A stretch of DNA of 64,000 nucleotides from Rhizobium deserti. GTDB taxonomy: Bacteria; Pseudomonadota; Alphaproteobacteria; Rhizobiales; Rhizobiaceae. The notes beneath the pieces were generated by a model. The model saw only the letters and a program-made list of their open reading frames with translations, was not told the origin of the DNA and made no database searches. The DNA is taken from NCBI RefSeq assembly GCF_004358025.1, contig NZ_SMTL01000003.1, positions 675,594-739,593 on the forward strand. The letters run 5' to 3'. Positions within the stretch are counted from its first letter, which is position 1. Each line of letters starts with the position of its first letter. Below are positions 8,450 to 18,464 of this stretch, in pieces. The position numbers were made by a program, and so were the translations under genes.

Positions 8450-9967
8450 ATGAGCACATTTCAATTCCTTCTCGAGGGGCTTGCGGCAGCCATGCTGCCG
8501 ATGAACCTCCTTTATGCGCTGGTCGGCGTGACGCTCGGCACCATGGTTGGGGTTCTGCCCGGCATCGGACCGGCGACCACGGTCGCGCTTCTGCTGCCGG
8601 TCACCTACCAGCTCGACGCCACCGGCTCGCTGATCATGTTCGCTGGCATTTATTACGGCGGCATGTATGGCGGCTCGACCACGTCGATCCTGCTCAATAC
8701 GCCCGGCGAAAGCGCCTCGATCGTCACCGCGCTCGAGGGCAACAAGATGGCCCGCGCCGGCCGCGGCGGCCCAGCGCTTGCCACCGCCGCCATCGGCTCC
8801 TTTGTCGCAGGCCTGATCGCCACCCTGGCGCTCGCCTTCGTCGCGCCCTTCATCGTCAAGATCGCCCTCGTCTTCGGGCCGCGCGAATATTTCGCGCTGA
8901 TGGTTCTGGCTTTCATCACCGTGTCCTCGGCCTTTGGGGATTCCACCCTGCGCGGCCTGACCTCGCTGTTCATCGGTCTTGCCCTGTCACTCGTCGGCAT
9001 CGACCAGCTGACCGGCCAGAACCGCCTGTCCTTCGGCGTCCCGGACCTTCTCGACGGTATCGAGGTCACGACCATGGCGGTTGCCATGTTCGCGATTGGC
9101 GAGACCCTCTATATTGCTGCACAGGGTGCGACCGCTCCCGACAAGATCGAGGCGGTCAAGGGCTCCGTCTGGATGACCGGCCAGGACTGGGCGCGCTCCT
9201 GGAAAGCCTGGCTGCGCGGCACCCTGATCGGCTTCCCGATCGGCGCCATGCCGGCCGGCGGTGCGGAAATCGGCACCTTCCTCTCCTATGCGACCGAGAA
9301 GAAGCTCAGCAAGCACCCGGAAGAATTCGGCAAGGGCGCCATCGAGGGCGTCGCCGGCCCGGAAGCCGCCAACAATGCCTCGGCCGCCGGCACGCTTGTG
9401 CCGCTCCTGACGCTCGGCCTGCCGACGTCCGCGACCGCCGCCATTATGCTGGCCGGCTTCCAGCAATATGGTCTGCAACCGGGACCGCTGCTGTTTGCTA
9501 CCAATCCGCAGCTCGTCTGGGGACTGATCGCCTCGCTTCTGATCGCCAACCTCATGCTGCTCGTGCTCAACCTGCCGCTGGTCGGCCTTTGGGTGCGTCT
9601 GCTGACCATCCCCAAGCCCTGGCTCTATGCCGGCATCCTGCTGTTTGCGACGCTCGGCACGATCGGCGCCAATCCTTCCGTCTTCGAGCTCGGCATGCTG
9701 CTGCTCTTCGGCCTCATCGCCTATGGGATGCGGGTTTTCGGCTACCCGATCGCGCCCGTGATCGTCGGGCTGATCCTCGGGCCGCTGGCGGAACAGCAGT
9801 TGCGGCGCGCGCTGGCCATCAGCCAGGGCGATGTGACGGTGCTCTTCACCTCGCCGATCGCGGCCGGGCTTCTGATCGTGGCGGCGCTCGCCCTGATCGT
9901 CCCGCTGATCCTGCGCGCCCGCGGCCGCGGCGACGTGCTGAACCAGATGGCGGCCAGCGAGGATTGA
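8450..9967 (+). CDS. tctA: Tripartite tricarboxylate transporter, large permease TctA
   Basis: 505-residue permease with about 12 transmembrane helices; the large, ion-coupled subunit of the TctABC system. Signature stretches are [17 protein letters not shown] near residue 40, the glycine-rich [20 protein letters not shown] around residues 70-90, and the internal repeat [19 protein letters not shown] near 265 with [20 protein letters not shown] after it. The sequence is full length and unbroken. Together with TctC and TctB it forms a secondary, binding-protein-dependent uptake system in the inner membrane. The operon ends here at a strong terminator. Confidence 0.95.
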   Translation: MSTFQFLLEGLAAAMLPMNLLYALVGVTLGTMVGVLPGIGPATTVALLLPVTYQLDATGSLIMFAGIYYGGMYGGSTTSILLNTPGESASIVTALEGNKMARAGRGGPALATAAIGSFVAGLIATLALAFVAPFIVKIALVFGPREYFALMVLAFITVSSAFGDSTLRGLTSLFIGLALSLVGIDQLTGQNRLSFGVPDLLDGIEVTTMAVAMFAIGETLYIAAQGATAPDKIEAVKGSVWMTGQDWARSWKAWLRGTLIGFPIGAMPAGGAEIGTFLSYATEKKLSKHPEEFGKGAIEGVAGPEAANNASAAGTLVPLLTLGLPTSATAAIMLAGFQQYGLQPGPLLFATNPQLVWGLIASLLIANLMLLVLNLPLVGLWVRLLTIPKPWLYAGILLFATLGTIGANPSVFELGMLLLFGLIAYGMRVFGYPIAPVIVGLILGPLAEQQLRRALAISQGDVTVLFTSPIAAGLLIVAALALIVPLILRARGRGDVLNQMAASED

Positions 9968-9989
9968 TCTCCTCCTGACCCTGGAACGC

Positions 9990-10020
9990 AAAGCCCGGCT
10001 TCGGCCGGGCTTTTCTTTTT
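9990..10020 (+). terminator. Rho-independent terminator of tctCBA
   Basis: Ten-base-pair GC-rich stem closed by a C(TTCG)G tetraloop (arms 9990-9999 and 10004-10013), followed by a T-rich tail to 10020. Located 22 bp after tctA and before the convergent glsA stop. Confidence 0.93.
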
Positions 10021-10038
10021 GCAGCTTATTCCCGAGGT

Positions 10039-10968
10039 CTACTGGCCGAAGACCGACCAGCCGGTGCGGTCAGCGAGCATTTCCAGCGCGAGCGATCCGA
10101 TCAGCGAATTGCCGTTGTGATTGAGGCCCGGGGACCAGACCGCCACCGATGCCTTGCCCGGTGCGACGGCCAGGATTCCGCCGCCGACGCCGCTCTTGCC
10201 CGGCAGGCCGACGCGGTAGGCGAAATCGCCGGATCCGTCGTAATGGCCGCAGGTCAGCATCAGCGCATTGATCCGCCGCGCCCGCTGGCTCGGCACGACC
10301 CTGTGGCCGGTCAGCGGGTTCTTGCCCGCAGCCGCAAGAAAGAGGCCTGAATGGGCCAGCTGCGTGCAGGTCATGGCGAGCGCGCAGTGGTGGAAATAAA
10401 CGCCGAGCACGTGCTCGACCGGATGATCCAGCTTGCCGAAAGACGCCATGAAATTGGCAAGCGCGAAATTGCGGTATCCCGTCGCCTGCTCGGATTTCGC
10501 CACTTCCGGATCGATGGCGATCGTTTCGTCATCAGCCAGATAGCGCACGAAGCGGACGATCTCGCCGATCGCCTCGCGCGGCGTGTGACCGGCGAGAACC
10601 AGATCGCTGACGGCGATGGCACCGGCATTGATGAAGGGGTTGCGCGGCTTGCCTTCCTCGTGTTCGAGCTGAACGATGGAATTGAAGGCCGAGCCGGAGG
10701 GCTCGCGGCCGACCCGGTTCCAGGTCGTTTCGCCATGCTTGCCGAGCGCCAGCGTCAGCGTGAAGACCTTGGAAATGCTCTGGATCGAAAAGGGAATGTC
10801 CGCGTCGCCGGCCTTATGCACCTCACCATCGACGGTCACGATCGCCATGCCGAACTTCTTCGGGTCGACATGGGCGAGCTGCGGGATATAGTCCGCCACC
10901 TTTCCCTCGCCGCGCCTGGGCTTCAGCTTGGAATAGATCTCGTCGACGATCTTCTGCAGGTCCGGCAT
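10039..10968 (-). CDS. glsA: Glutaminase
   Basis: 309-residue serine-dependent glutaminase, hydrolysing glutamine to glutamate and ammonia in the cytoplasm. Visible motifs are the beta-lactamase-like nucleophile motif SISK in [16 protein letters not shown], substrate-binding [18 protein letters not shown]-like FMASFGKLD, and the C-terminal [15 protein letters not shown], all typical of GlsA. The ATG at 10968 is chosen because it has an AAGGGGA ribosome site and starts at the usual [12 protein letters not shown]; a 22-residue upstream extension is not conserved. It lies downstream of a MarR gene and a TRAP operon on the same strand, next to a 5-oxoprolinase, so it may serve a shared glutamate-yielding pathway. 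Confidence 0.95.
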   Translation of the reverse strand: MPDLQKIVDEIYSKLKPRRGEGKVADYIPQLAHVDPKKFGMAIVTVDGEVHKAGDADIPFSIQSISKVFTLTLALGKHGETTWNRVGREPSGSAFNSIVQLEHEEGKPRNPFINAGAIAVSDLVLAGHTPREAIGEIVRFVRYLADDETIAIDPEVAKSEQATGYRNFALANFMASFGKLDHPVEHVLGVYFHHCALAMTCTQLAHSGLFLAAAGKNPLTGHRVVPSQRARRINALMLTCGHYDGSGDFAYRVGLPGKSGVGGGILAVAPGKASVAVWSPGLNHNGNSLIGSLALEMLADRTGWSVFGQ

Positions 10969-11046
10969 GTCATCCCCTTGTTGTTCCGGGCGAATTACAT
11001 CATTCCCGAGCGGCCGGGGAAAGCCGAAAAGCATGAAGGGACGCCA

Positions 11047-11565
11047 CTAAAGCGACGCTGCGGCGCGGGCGGCCTGATCGTAATGCCCCGACAGGGCGCG
11101 CAGCCGGGCCGCCATGGCCGACAGGGTGTCGGCCGAGACTTCGGTGGCCAGCACGGACTTAACCAGCAAAGCTTCGCGCACGGAAGCATAGCGGGTGCAG
11201 GCCTGCGTGCCGGCATCGGTGACCATCACCAGCTTTTCCTTGCCGCGCCGGCCGGACTTGATCAGCTTCAGGCGCTCCAGCTTCTTCAGCGCGTAATTGA
11301 CCACATGGGTATCCTCGATATTGAGGACCAGCGCGATGTCGGCCAGTGTCTTGGGCTTGTTGCGGCTGTTGATATTGTGCAGCACGAGGATGTCGATCGG
11401 CGACAGGTCCGGCACGCCGGCTGCCGACATGCAGCGCACCATCCAGCGGCTGAAGGCGTGGTTCAGCATGATCATGCCGAATTCGATTTCGGACAGCGCC
11501 GGAAGCGCGCCGGTGGCCAGGTGGCCGGAAGATACGATCGGACCGAAATCATCCACGTCGGGCAT
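11047..11565 (-). CDS. MarR-family winged-helix regulator
   Basis: 172-residue DNA-binding protein. The core is a MarR-type winged helix: LSPIDILVLHNINSR, then KTLADIALVLNIEDTHVVNYALKKLERLKLI (helix-turn-helix), then the wing with RRGKEKLVMVTDAG. Flanking helices at both ends would make the dimer interface. It lies between dctP and glsA, all on the minus strand with short gaps, so it is the natural candidate for local control of the TRAP/glutaminase genes and of the divergent oxoprolinase. The effector is unknown; glutamate-family metabolites are a guess from context. Confidence 0.88.
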   Translation of the reverse strand: MPDVDDFGPIVSSGHLATGALPALSEIEFGMIMLNHAFSRWMVRCMSAAGVPDLSPIDILVLHNINSRNKPKTLADIALVLNIEDTHVVNYALKKLERLKLIKSGRRGKEKLVMVTDAGTQACTRYASVREALLVKSVLATEVSADTLSAMAARLRALSGHYDQAARAAASL

Positions 11566-11594
11566 TGATCATCTCCTCCTCCGCCGCAAGTCAC

Positions 11595-11624
11595 AGGCGC
11601 CGCCGCAGATTGCCGGCGGCGCCT
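11595..11624 (-). other. Intercistronic hairpin downstream of dctP
   Basis: A perfect 11-bp stem, AGGCGCCGCCG at 11595-11605 with its complement at 11614-11624, and an 8-base loop. It lies between dctP and the marR gene and has no T-run, so it is more likely an mRNA-stabilising or processing hairpin than a terminator. Confidence 0.6.
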
Positions 11625-11629
11625 ATCAA

Positions 11630-12616
11630 TCACATCTTCTTATAGGCGTCCACGATGGCGACGCCATCCGTACCGGCCTTTTTCGACCAGTCCTCGGTCA
11701 GCTTGGCGCCGATTTCCGACAGGCCCTTCTTGAGCTCGTCGCTCGGGGCGACCACGGTCATGCCGTTCTTCTTCAGCGTTTCCATGTAGCTCGCGGTCTT
11801 CTCCGCGCCGAGCGCCCAGCCTCGCGTTTCCGCCGCGACGGCCGCATCGGTAACGGCCTTCTGGACGGCCGGATCGAGAGCTGCAAACGCTGCCTTGTTG
11901 ACGAAGACGACGTTCTTCGGAATCCAGGCCTGAGTGTCGTAGTAGTGGTTGAGGGATTCCCAGATCTTCGAATCCACGCCGGTGGCGCTCGAGGTCATCA
12001 GGCCGTCGACGACGCCCGTCGCGAGCGCCTGCGGCAGTTCGGCCGCCTGGACGGTCACCGGCTGGGCACCGACCAGATCGGCGATGCGCGACGTGCCGAC
12101 ATTGTAGGCGCGCCATTTCAGGCCCTTCAGGTCGGCAACGCTGTTGACGTCTCTCTTGGTGAAGATGCCCTGCGGCGGCCAGGGCGTCGTGTAGAGAAGC
12201 TTCAGGCCCTGCTTGTCGAGCGCCTGTTCGATTGCCGGCTTGGAAGCTTCCCACAGCTTCTTCGACTGCTCGAAGCTAGTGGCGAGGAAGGGCACGACGT
12301 CGAGACCGAAGACGGGATTCTCGTTCTCATGCAGCGACAGCAGCACTTCGCCCGCCTGCGCCTGGCCGGTCTGAACGGCGCGCTTGATGTCCGGCGCCTT
12401 GAACAGCGAGGCATTGGGATGAACGGTGATCTTCAGTTCGCCCTTGGTGGCCGTATCGACGTCCTTGGCGAACTGGTTGAGGTTTTCGACATGATAGTTG
12501 GCCGGCGGATAGGCCGATGGCAGGACCCATTGGGCTGCGAGCGACGGTGCGGTGGTGGCGAGCAGCACGGCTGCGGCAAGTCCCCATTGGGCAAATCTGG
12601 AAGTCGTCATGGTCAT
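11630..12616 (-). CDS. dctP: TRAP transporter substrate-binding protein DctP
   Basis: Periplasmic receptor of a TRAP transporter (DctP/SBP family 7), about 328 residues. After a signal peptide ending near TTAPSLAAQW, typical motifs follow: YHVENLNQFAKDVDTATKGELKI, ASLFKAPDIKRAVQTGQAQAGEVL, and LKGLKWRAYNVGTSRIADLVGAQPV with the conserved arginine that binds the substrate carboxylate. Three in-frame ATG codons lie close together; the one at 12616 sits six bases after AAGGGGA and is preferred over 12622 and 12610. Upstream of the permease genes in topology but last in transcription order (dctQ-dctM-dctP). The neighbouring oxoprolinase suggests 5-oxoproline or a related amino acid derivative as substrate. 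Confidence 0.9.
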   Translation of the reverse strand: MTMTTSRFAQWGLAAAVLLATTAPSLAAQWVLPSAYPPANYHVENLNQFAKDVDTATKGELKITVHPNASLFKAPDIKRAVQTGQAQAGEVLLSLHENENPVFGLDVVPFLATSFEQSKKLWEASKPAIEQALDKQGLKLLYTTPWPPQGIFTKRDVNSVADLKGLKWRAYNVGTSRIADLVGAQPVTVQAAELPQALATGVVDGLMTSSATGVDSKIWESLNHYYDTQAWIPKNVVFVNKAAFAALDPAVQKAVTDAAVAAETRGWALGAEKTASYMETLKKNGMTVVAPSDELKKGLSEIGAKLTEDWSKKAGTDGVAIVDAYKKM

Positions 12617-12638
12617 GTTCATTCCCCTTTTGTTGACG

Positions 12639-13952
12639 TTAACCCGGAAATGCCATTCGCGGCAGGATCATCACGATGTCCGGGAAAACCGTGATGATGG
12701 CGACTGTCGCCACGAGCAGGAAGAAGAAAGGAAGCGAAGCGCGGGCCACCGTCAAGCTGTCGCGTCCGCTCATGGTCTGCAGCACAAAGAGGTTGAAGCC
12801 GACCGGCGGAGAAACTTCGGCCATTTCGACAATCAGCACCAGAAAGATGCCGAACCAGACAAGGTCGAAACCGGCCTGCTGGATCATCGGAAGAACCACG
12901 ACCGTGGTCAGCACGATCATCGACAGGCCGTCCAATGCCGCGCCGAGCAGGATATACATGACGGTCAGCACGGCGATCAGCGCATAGGGGCTGAGGTTGA
13001 AGCTGTCGACCCAGGCGGCAAGCGCATTCGGAATGCCCGTATAGCCCATGGCGATCGACATGAAGCCGGCGCCGGTCAGGATCAGCATGATCATGCAGGT
13101 GAGACGGGTGGCCCCCATGACGCTATCCCAGAAAGCCTTTGCCGTCAGGGTCCGCGACCAGGCGGCGATGCCGAGCGAGCCCAGCACGCCCCAGGCGGCG
13201 CATTCGGTCGCCGTCGCCCAGCCGAGGATCAGGGTGGCGAAGACGAGGACGATCAGCAGCGTCACCGGAATGAGGTTGGCCGATTCCTTGAGCTTCTCCC
13301 TGAAGCTCATCTTCGGCGGTGCCGGCGGCTGCTTGTCGGGGTTGAGCAGCGACCAGACGATAATATAGCCCGAATAAAGCACCATGACGATCAGGCTCGG
13401 CAAGAAGCCGGCGAGGAAGATCTGGATGATCGAGACATTGGCAGCAACCGCATAGACGACCATGGTGATCGACGGCGGGATGAGGATGCCGAGCGTGCCG
13501 GCGCCGGCAAGCGAGCCGAGGCTGACCATTTCGTCATAGCCGCGCTTCTTCAGTTCCGGCAGGGCGATCTTGGCGATCATCGCCGTGGTCGCCGCCGAAG
13601 AGCCGGAAATCGAGCCGAACAGGCCGCAACCCAGCACATTCACATGCATCAACCGTCCCGGCAGCCAGCCGAGCCATGGCGCAAGCCCGCGGAACATTTC
13701 CTCCGACAGCCTGGTGCGGAACAGGATCTCTCCCATCCAGACGAACAGCGGCAGGGCCGCCAGCGACCAGGAAGCACCATTGCTCCAGGAATTGGTGGCG
13801 AGCACCGCGCCGACCGGAATGCCCGGCACGAACAGCATAGCGATCCAGCCGCAGATCAAGAGGGCAATGCCGATCCAGACGCCGGCGGTTAGAAGCGCCA
13901 ACAAAGCGACGAGGACGACGCCCGCGATTTCAACGAGTTCAAGCGTACCCAT
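12639..13952 (-). CDS. dctM: TRAP transporter large permease DctM
   Basis: 437-residue inner-membrane permease with about 12 helices, DctM/UIT family. Features include MHVNVLGCGLFGSISGSSAATTAMIAKIALPEL (conserved GSSAATT stretch around residue 115), GTLGILIPPSITMVVYA, and the second-repeat GAALDGLSMIVLTTVVVLPMI and VEMAEVSPPVGFNLFVLQ, all hallmark segments of TRAP large permeases. It is the sodium-coupled translocation subunit. It follows dctQ after a 4-bp gap and precedes dctP by 22 bp, so the three form an operon. Confidence 0.95.
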   Translation of the reverse strand: MGTLELVEIAGVVLVALLALLTAGVWIGIALLICGWIAMLFVPGIPVGAVLATNSWSNGASWSLAALPLFVWMGEILFRTRLSEEMFRGLAPWLGWLPGRLMHVNVLGCGLFGSISGSSAATTAMIAKIALPELKKRGYDEMVSLGSLAGAGTLGILIPPSITMVVYAVAANVSIIQIFLAGFLPSLIVMVLYSGYIIVWSLLNPDKQPPAPPKMSFREKLKESANLIPVTLLIVLVFATLILGWATATECAAWGVLGSLGIAAWSRTLTAKAFWDSVMGATRLTCMIMLILTGAGFMSIAMGYTGIPNALAAWVDSFNLSPYALIAVLTVMYILLGAALDGLSMIVLTTVVVLPMIQQAGFDLVWFGIFLVLIVEMAEVSPPVGFNLFVLQTMSGRDSLTVARASLPFFFLLVATVAIITVFPDIVMILPRMAFPG

Positions 13953-13956
13953 AACA

Positions 13957-14541
13957 TCAAGCTCCGCTCTGGATGGCGCGTTCTATGGCTTCTTCGGCCG
14001 TTTCCGGCGCCGGCTTTTCGTAGCGCGGCAGGCCGCCGAACAGCACATGCGCAAGCTCGTCGACAAAGGCGATGGCGAGGATGATCAGTCCGCCGGAAAA
14101 GCCGAGCTGCGGGATCCACAGCGGCATGGCGATGACACCCTGGGCCAGATCGTTGAACTGGTAGGAGGTGCGCGTCATGTCGAAAGCAAACCAGGCGAAG
14201 TAGATGGCCGCCGCCGTGCCCGTTACGAGTGCGGCGATCTCGATCAACTGCCGCGGCCGCCCGTGAATGCGCTCGACCAGAAGGCCGACGCGGATCATTT
14301 CGCCGGAGCGGAATGTATGCGCAAGGCCGAGAAAGGCCGAGGCGGCCATGGCCCAGGAGGCGAAATCGTCGCCGGCGGGAACGTCGATGCCGAGCGGCCG
14401 GCCCGCCGACAAGGCGAGCATGATGACGAAGATCGCCACCAGGAAAAGCCCGGCAAGATAACCGGATGCCAGGTAGAGCCCATCCAGCCCCTTGCGGAGC
14501 CATTCCGGAAATATGCTGTGGCGCGGATCAGTGGTGGACAT
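13957..14541 (-). CDS. dctQ: TRAP transporter small permease DctQ
   Basis: 194-residue membrane protein with four predicted helices (roughly residues 26-44, 62-78, 101-120 and 147-167), the DctQ pattern. The GDDFASWAMAASAFLGLAHTFRSGEMIRVGLLVE segment corresponds to the conserved region where small TRAP subunits contact the large permease. First gene of the dctQMP operon, read away from the 5-oxoprolinase gene; the shared 197-bp intergenic region must hold both promoters. The C-terminus is charged and cytoplasmic (PAPETAEEAIERAIQ). Confidence 0.92.
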   Translation of the reverse strand: MSTTDPRHSIFPEWLRKGLDGLYLASGYLAGLFLVAIFVIMLALSAGRPLGIDVPAGDDFASWAMAASAFLGLAHTFRSGEMIRVGLLVERIHGRPRQLIEIAALVTGTAAAIYFAWFAFDMTRTSYQFNDLAQGVIAMPLWIPQLGFSGGLIILAIAFVDELAHVLFGGLPRYEKPAPETAEEAIERAIQSGA

Positions 14542-14669
14542 GCATTGCCCCTCCCTGGACGAAACGGAATTCGCTCATGTGGCTTCCCCTCGGTTGCCGG
14601 TGCGGGCCAAGCTCTTGGCGGCTTCATTGCCCGTTCTGTAGGCATGATGCAGCAAGAGGCATTTTCCTG

Positions 14670-14709
14670 TCAATCAATCATTGACGTTTTATCGACGAAA
14701 TGTTTTCGT
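14670..14709. promoter_or_regulatory. Two inverted repeats in the dctQ/oplAH divergent promoter, candidate operator
   Basis: ACGAAA-TGT-TTTCGT is a perfect 15-base palindromic element at 14695-14709, 30 bp before the oxoprolinase start. Just upstream, TCAAT-5-ATTGA spans 14670-14684. They lie between the divergent genes and could bind the local MarR-type regulator. Binding is inference. Confidence 0.5.
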
Positions 14710-14738
14710 TAGGGCAATCGAACAGTTGAGGGCGGATC

Positions 14739-17700
14739 ATGGCACTTGGAAAATGGGACTTCTGGATTGATCGCGGCGGCACCTTCACCGACATCGTCGG
14801 GCGTCGGGCGGATGGCACGCTGGTGGCCCACAAGGTGCTTTCGGAAAATCCGGAAGCCTATCGGGACGCGGCGGTGCAAGGCATCCGCGAACTTCTGGGG
14901 CTTGCTGCCGGCGAGCCTATTCCTTCGGGCGCCATCGGCGCGGTCAAGATGGGCACCACGGTTGCCACCAATGCGCTGTTGGAGCGCAAGGGCGAGCAGA
15001 CCCTGCTGGTGACCACGCGCGGCTTCCGTGACGCCCTGGCGATCGGCTATCAGGCCCGTGCCGACATTTTTGCCAAGAAGATCGTCAAGCCCGAACTGCT
15101 CTACAGCGCCGTTATCGAGGTCGACGAACGCGTTCGCGCCGATGGTACGATCGAAGCTGTGCCGGACGAAGGCGCCATCCGTGCAGACCTGCAGGCGCAG
15201 TTCCATGCCGGTTATCGCGCCGTCGCTATCGTCTTCATGCATGCCTATCGTTACCCGGCTCACGAACAGCTGGTCGCGCGCATTGCCCGGGAAATCGGAT
15301 ATGCCCAGGTCTCCGTCAGCCACGAGGTTTCGCCGCTGATCAAGCTGGTCGGGCGCGGCGATACGACCGTGGTCGACGCCTATCTGTCGCCGATCCTGCG
15401 CCGCTATGTGGAGCAGGTTGCGGGCGAACTGGGCGCCGACACCGATGCCGAGGATGGTCCTCAGTTGATGTTCATGCAGTCTTCCGGCGGATTGACGGCG
15501 GCGCGGCTGTTCCAGGGCAAGGATGCCATCCTGTCCGGTCCGGCGGGCGGCGTCGTCGGCGCGGTGGAAACATCGCGACTGGCCGGCTTCGAGAAGATGG
15601 TCGGCTTCGACATGGGCGGCACGTCCACCGACGTCTCCCATTACGACGGCGAACTGGAGCGCTCCTTCGAAACGGAAGTGGCGGGCGTACGCATGCGCGC
15701 GCCGATGATGTCGATCCATACGGTTGCGGCCGGCGGCGGCTCGATCCTGCATTTCGAAAACGGCCGCTTCCGCGTCGGTCCCGATTCGGCCGGCGCCAAT
15801 CCGGGGCCGAAAGCCTATCGCCGCGGCGGGCCGCTCACGGTCACCGATGCCAATGTCATGCTCGGCAAGCTGTCGCCGGAACTTTTCCCGAAGATCTTCG
15901 GGCCGAACCGCGATCAGCCGCTTGATGCGGATGCCGTTCGCGTCGCCTTCGAGGATATGGCCAGGACGATCGGCGACGGCCGCACGCCGGAAGAAGTGGC
16001 CGACGGCTTCCTCGCCATCGCCGTGGAAAACATGGCGAATGCGGTGAAGAAGATCAGCGTTCAGCGCGGCTATGACGTCACCCATTACGTGCTGACCTGT
16101 TTCGGCGGCGCCGGCGGCCAACATGCCTGCCTGACTGCCGATGCGCTCGGCATTTCCACCGTGCTCATCCATCCCTTTTCCGGCATCCTGTCGGCCTATG
16201 GCATGGGGCTGGCCGATATCCGTGCCTCCCGCCAGCGCACCGTCTCAGTGCCGCTGTCCGCCGCGCTGGACGGCCTTGCACCGGTTCGCGACGAACTGAC
16301 GGCGAGCGTTCTGGACGAAATGGCGTCGCAGGGCGTTGCAGGCAGCGACACAGACGTGCTGCATCGGGCCCATCTACGCTATCATGGCACGGACACGACA
16401 TTGTCCGTAACCGTGAGCGATGCTGCCGAAATGACCGCGGCCTTCGAGGCCGCCCACAAGAAGCAGTTCGGCTTCATCTTCGAAAACCGCGACATCATCT
16501 TCGAGGCCTATGAGGTCGAGGCGATCGGCGGCGGCGCGGATTCTTCGGAGCCGGAATTCGAGCTTGCGGCCGACGCGCCGACTGCGGCCGAGGAAGCCAG
16601 GTTCTTTTCGGGCGGTGCATGGCGCCAAGCGCCGGTCTACCGTCGCGCCGGCATCCAGCCGGGTGCGCGCGCCAATGGCCCCTGCCTGATCGTCGAACCG
16701 CACCAGACGATCGTCGTCGAAGACGGCTGGGCTTTCGAGATCACCAGGCTCGATCATGTCGTCCTGAAGCGGATGACCGCGCTTTCGCGCGCCAGGCCGA
16801 TCGGCACACAAGCCGATCCGGTGCTTCTGGAAGTGTTCAACAACCTGTTCATGTCGATCGCCGAGCAGATGGGCGTGACGCTGCAGAACACCGCCTCTTC
16901 AGTCAACATCAAGGAGCGGCTCGACTTTTCCTGCGCCGTCTTCGACGAGAACGGCGCGCTGGTTGCCAATGCGCCGCATATGCCGGTGCATCTCGGCTCC
17001 ATGGACCGCTCGGTCGAAAGCGTCATCGCCCAGAACCAGGGCAGGATCCGCCCCGGCGACGTGTTCGCGCTCAACGCACCCTATAATGGCGGCACCCATC
17101 TGCCGGATATCACGGTCGTCACGCCTGTTTTTGACGACAAGGGCGAGAGCATTCTCTTCTATGTCGCCTCGCGCGGCCACCATGCGGATGTCGGCGGCAC
17201 CGCACCCGGCTCGATGACGCCGCTGGCGACGACTGTGGACGAGGAAGGCGTGCTGTTCGACAACGTCCTGCTAGTCGATCGCGGCCGCTTCGACGAAGAC
17301 GGGATCACCCGGCTTCTCTCCGACCACCCCTACCCGGCTCGCAATGTCGCCCAGAATGTCGCGGACCTGCGCGCCCAGATCGCCGCCAATGAAAAGGGCG
17401 TCCACGAAATGCGCAAGATGATCGCGCAGTTCGGGCTTCCCGTGGTGCAGGCCTATATGGGTTATGTCCAGGACAATGCGGAGGAAAGCGTTCGCCGCGT
17501 CGTCGAGAAGCTGGACGATTGCGAATATGCCTACCCGACCGATCAGGGCAGCGTCATCAAGGTGAAGATCACTGTCGACAAGGCCCGGCGCGAGGCAACC
17601 GTCGATTTCACCGGCACCAGCGAGCAGAAAAAGAACAATTTCAACGCGCCGGAACCGGTGACCCGCGCCGCCGTGCTGTATGTCTTCCGGGTCATGGTGG

Positions 17701-18356
17701 AAAGCTCGATCCCGATGAATGCCGGCTGCCTGAAGCCGATCCGCATCATCGTGCCGGAAGGCTCGATGCTGAAGCCGCAATATCCGGCGGCTGTCGTCGC
17801 CGGCAATGTCGAAACCTCGCAGCATGTCACCAATGCGCTGTTCGGCGCACTCGGCGCCATTGCCGCAAGCCAGGGCACAATGAACAATCTCACCTTCGGC
17901 AATGCCACCTACCAGTATTACGAGACGCTGTGCTCTGGCTCGCCCGCCGGCACCTATAACGACGGCACCGGCTTTGCCGGCACGGATGCGGTGCACGTGC
18001 ATATGACGAATTCGCGGCTCACAGATCCGGAAATCCTGGAAACCCGCTATCCGGTGCTGCTCGAGGATTTCCGTATCCGCGAAAATTCCGGCGGCCAGGG
18101 CAGGTTTGCGGCCGGCAGCGGCACCAAACGGACCATCCGTTTCCTCGAAACCATGGACTGCGCCATCCTGTCCTCGCATCGCACCATCCGGCCGCAGGGC
18201 CTTGCCGGCGGAGGCGAGGGTGAACTCGGCTCCACCTTCGTGCGGCGCCTCGACGGCACGGTCGACGAACTGGGCGGCTGCGCCCAGACACGTCTCGAGG
18301 CCGGCGAAAGCGTCACCGTCGTGACGCCGACGGCGGGAGGGTACGGGAAGGCCTGA
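14739..18356 (+). CDS. oplAH: 5-oxoprolinase (ATP-hydrolysing), fused HyuA-HyuB type
   Basis: 1205-residue fused enzyme that opens 5-oxoproline (pyroglutamate) to glutamate with ATP. The N-terminal hydantoinase/oxoprolinase-A half starts with [12 protein letters not shown], contains [14 protein letters not shown], the actin-like phosphate motif [12 protein letters not shown] near residue 290 and [18 protein letters not shown]. The HyuB half begins near residue 690 ([20 protein letters not shown]), with [26 protein letters not shown] and the C-terminal RFRENSGG-like [18 protein letters not shown]. Length matches bacterial and eukaryotic fused oxoprolinases (about 1200-1290). Divergent from a TRAP transporter; with glutaminase nearby it points to recycling of glutamine and pyroglutamate into glutamate. 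A hydantoinase activity cannot be excluded by eye. Confidence 0.9.
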   Translation: MALGKWDFWIDRGGTFTDIVGRRADGTLVAHKVLSENPEAYRDAAVQGIRELLGLAAGEPIPSGAIGAVKMGTTVATNALLERKGEQTLLVTTRGFRDALAIGYQARADIFAKKIVKPELLYSAVIEVDERVRADGTIEAVPDEGAIRADLQAQFHAGYRAVAIVFMHAYRYPAHEQLVARIAREIGYAQVSVSHEVSPLIKLVGRGDTTVVDAYLSPILRRYVEQVAGELGADTDAEDGPQLMFMQSSGGLTAARLFQGKDAILSGPAGGVVGAVETSRLAGFEKMVGFDMGGTSTDVSHYDGELERSFETEVAGVRMRAPMMSIHTVAAGGGSILHFENGRFRVGPDSAGANPGPKAYRRGGPLTVTDANVMLGKLSPELFPKIFGPNRDQPLDADAVRVAFEDMARTIGDGRTPEEVADGFLAIAVENMANAVKKISVQRGYDVTHYVLTCFGGAGGQHACLTADALGISTVLIHPFSGILSAYGMGLADIRASRQRTVSVPLSAALDGLAPVRDELTASVLDEMASQGVAGSDTDVLHRAHLRYHGTDTTLSVTVSDAAEMTAAFEAAHKKQFGFIFENRDIIFEAYEVEAIGGGADSSEPEFELAADAPTAAEEARFFSGGAWRQAPVYRRAGIQPGARANGPCLIVEPHQTIVVEDGWAFEITRLDHVVLKRMTALSRARPIGTQADPVLLEVFNNLFMSIAEQMGVTLQNTASSVNIKERLDFSCAVFDENGALVANAPHMPVHLGSMDRSVESVIAQNQGRIRPGDVFALNAPYNGGTHLPDITVVTPVFDDKGESILFYVASRGHHADVGGTAPGSMTPLATTVDEEGVLFDNVLLVDRGRFDEDGITRLLSDHPYPARNVAQNVADLRAQIAANEKGVHEMRKMIAQFGLPVVQAYMGYVQDNAEESVRRVVEKLDDCEYAYPTDQGSVIKVKITVDKARREATVDFTGTSEQKKNNFNAPEPVTRAAVLYVFRVMVESSIPMNAGCLKPIRIIVPEGSMLKPQYPAAVVAGNVETSQHVTNALFGALGAIAASQGTMNNLTFGNATYQYYETLCSGSPAGTYNDGTGFAGTDAVHVHMTNSRLTDPEILETRYPVLLEDFRIRENSGGQGRFAAGSGTKRTIRFLETMDCAILSSHRTIRPQGLAGGGEGELGSTFVRRLDGTVDELGGCAQTRLEAGESVTVVTPTAGGYGKA

Positions 18357-18400
18357 ACAGCTGTGCTGGCATCGGACAAGAATCCGCTGGCTGCCCTTGT

Positions 18401-18438
18401 GACGACTCAGAGCCGGGATTAACGTCCCGGTTCTCGTC
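18401..18438 (+). terminator. Possible terminator hairpin after oplAH
   Basis: Stem GAGCCGGGA/TCCCGGTTC (18410-18418 with 18425-18433) extended by GACGA/TCGTC after a 4-base bulge. There is no T-run behind it, so termination would be weak; it separates the oxoprolinase gene from the exporter gene 27 bp further on. Confidence 0.45.
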
Positions 18439-18464
18439 ATCACCTCCGGAGCCGCATTTCCCTC

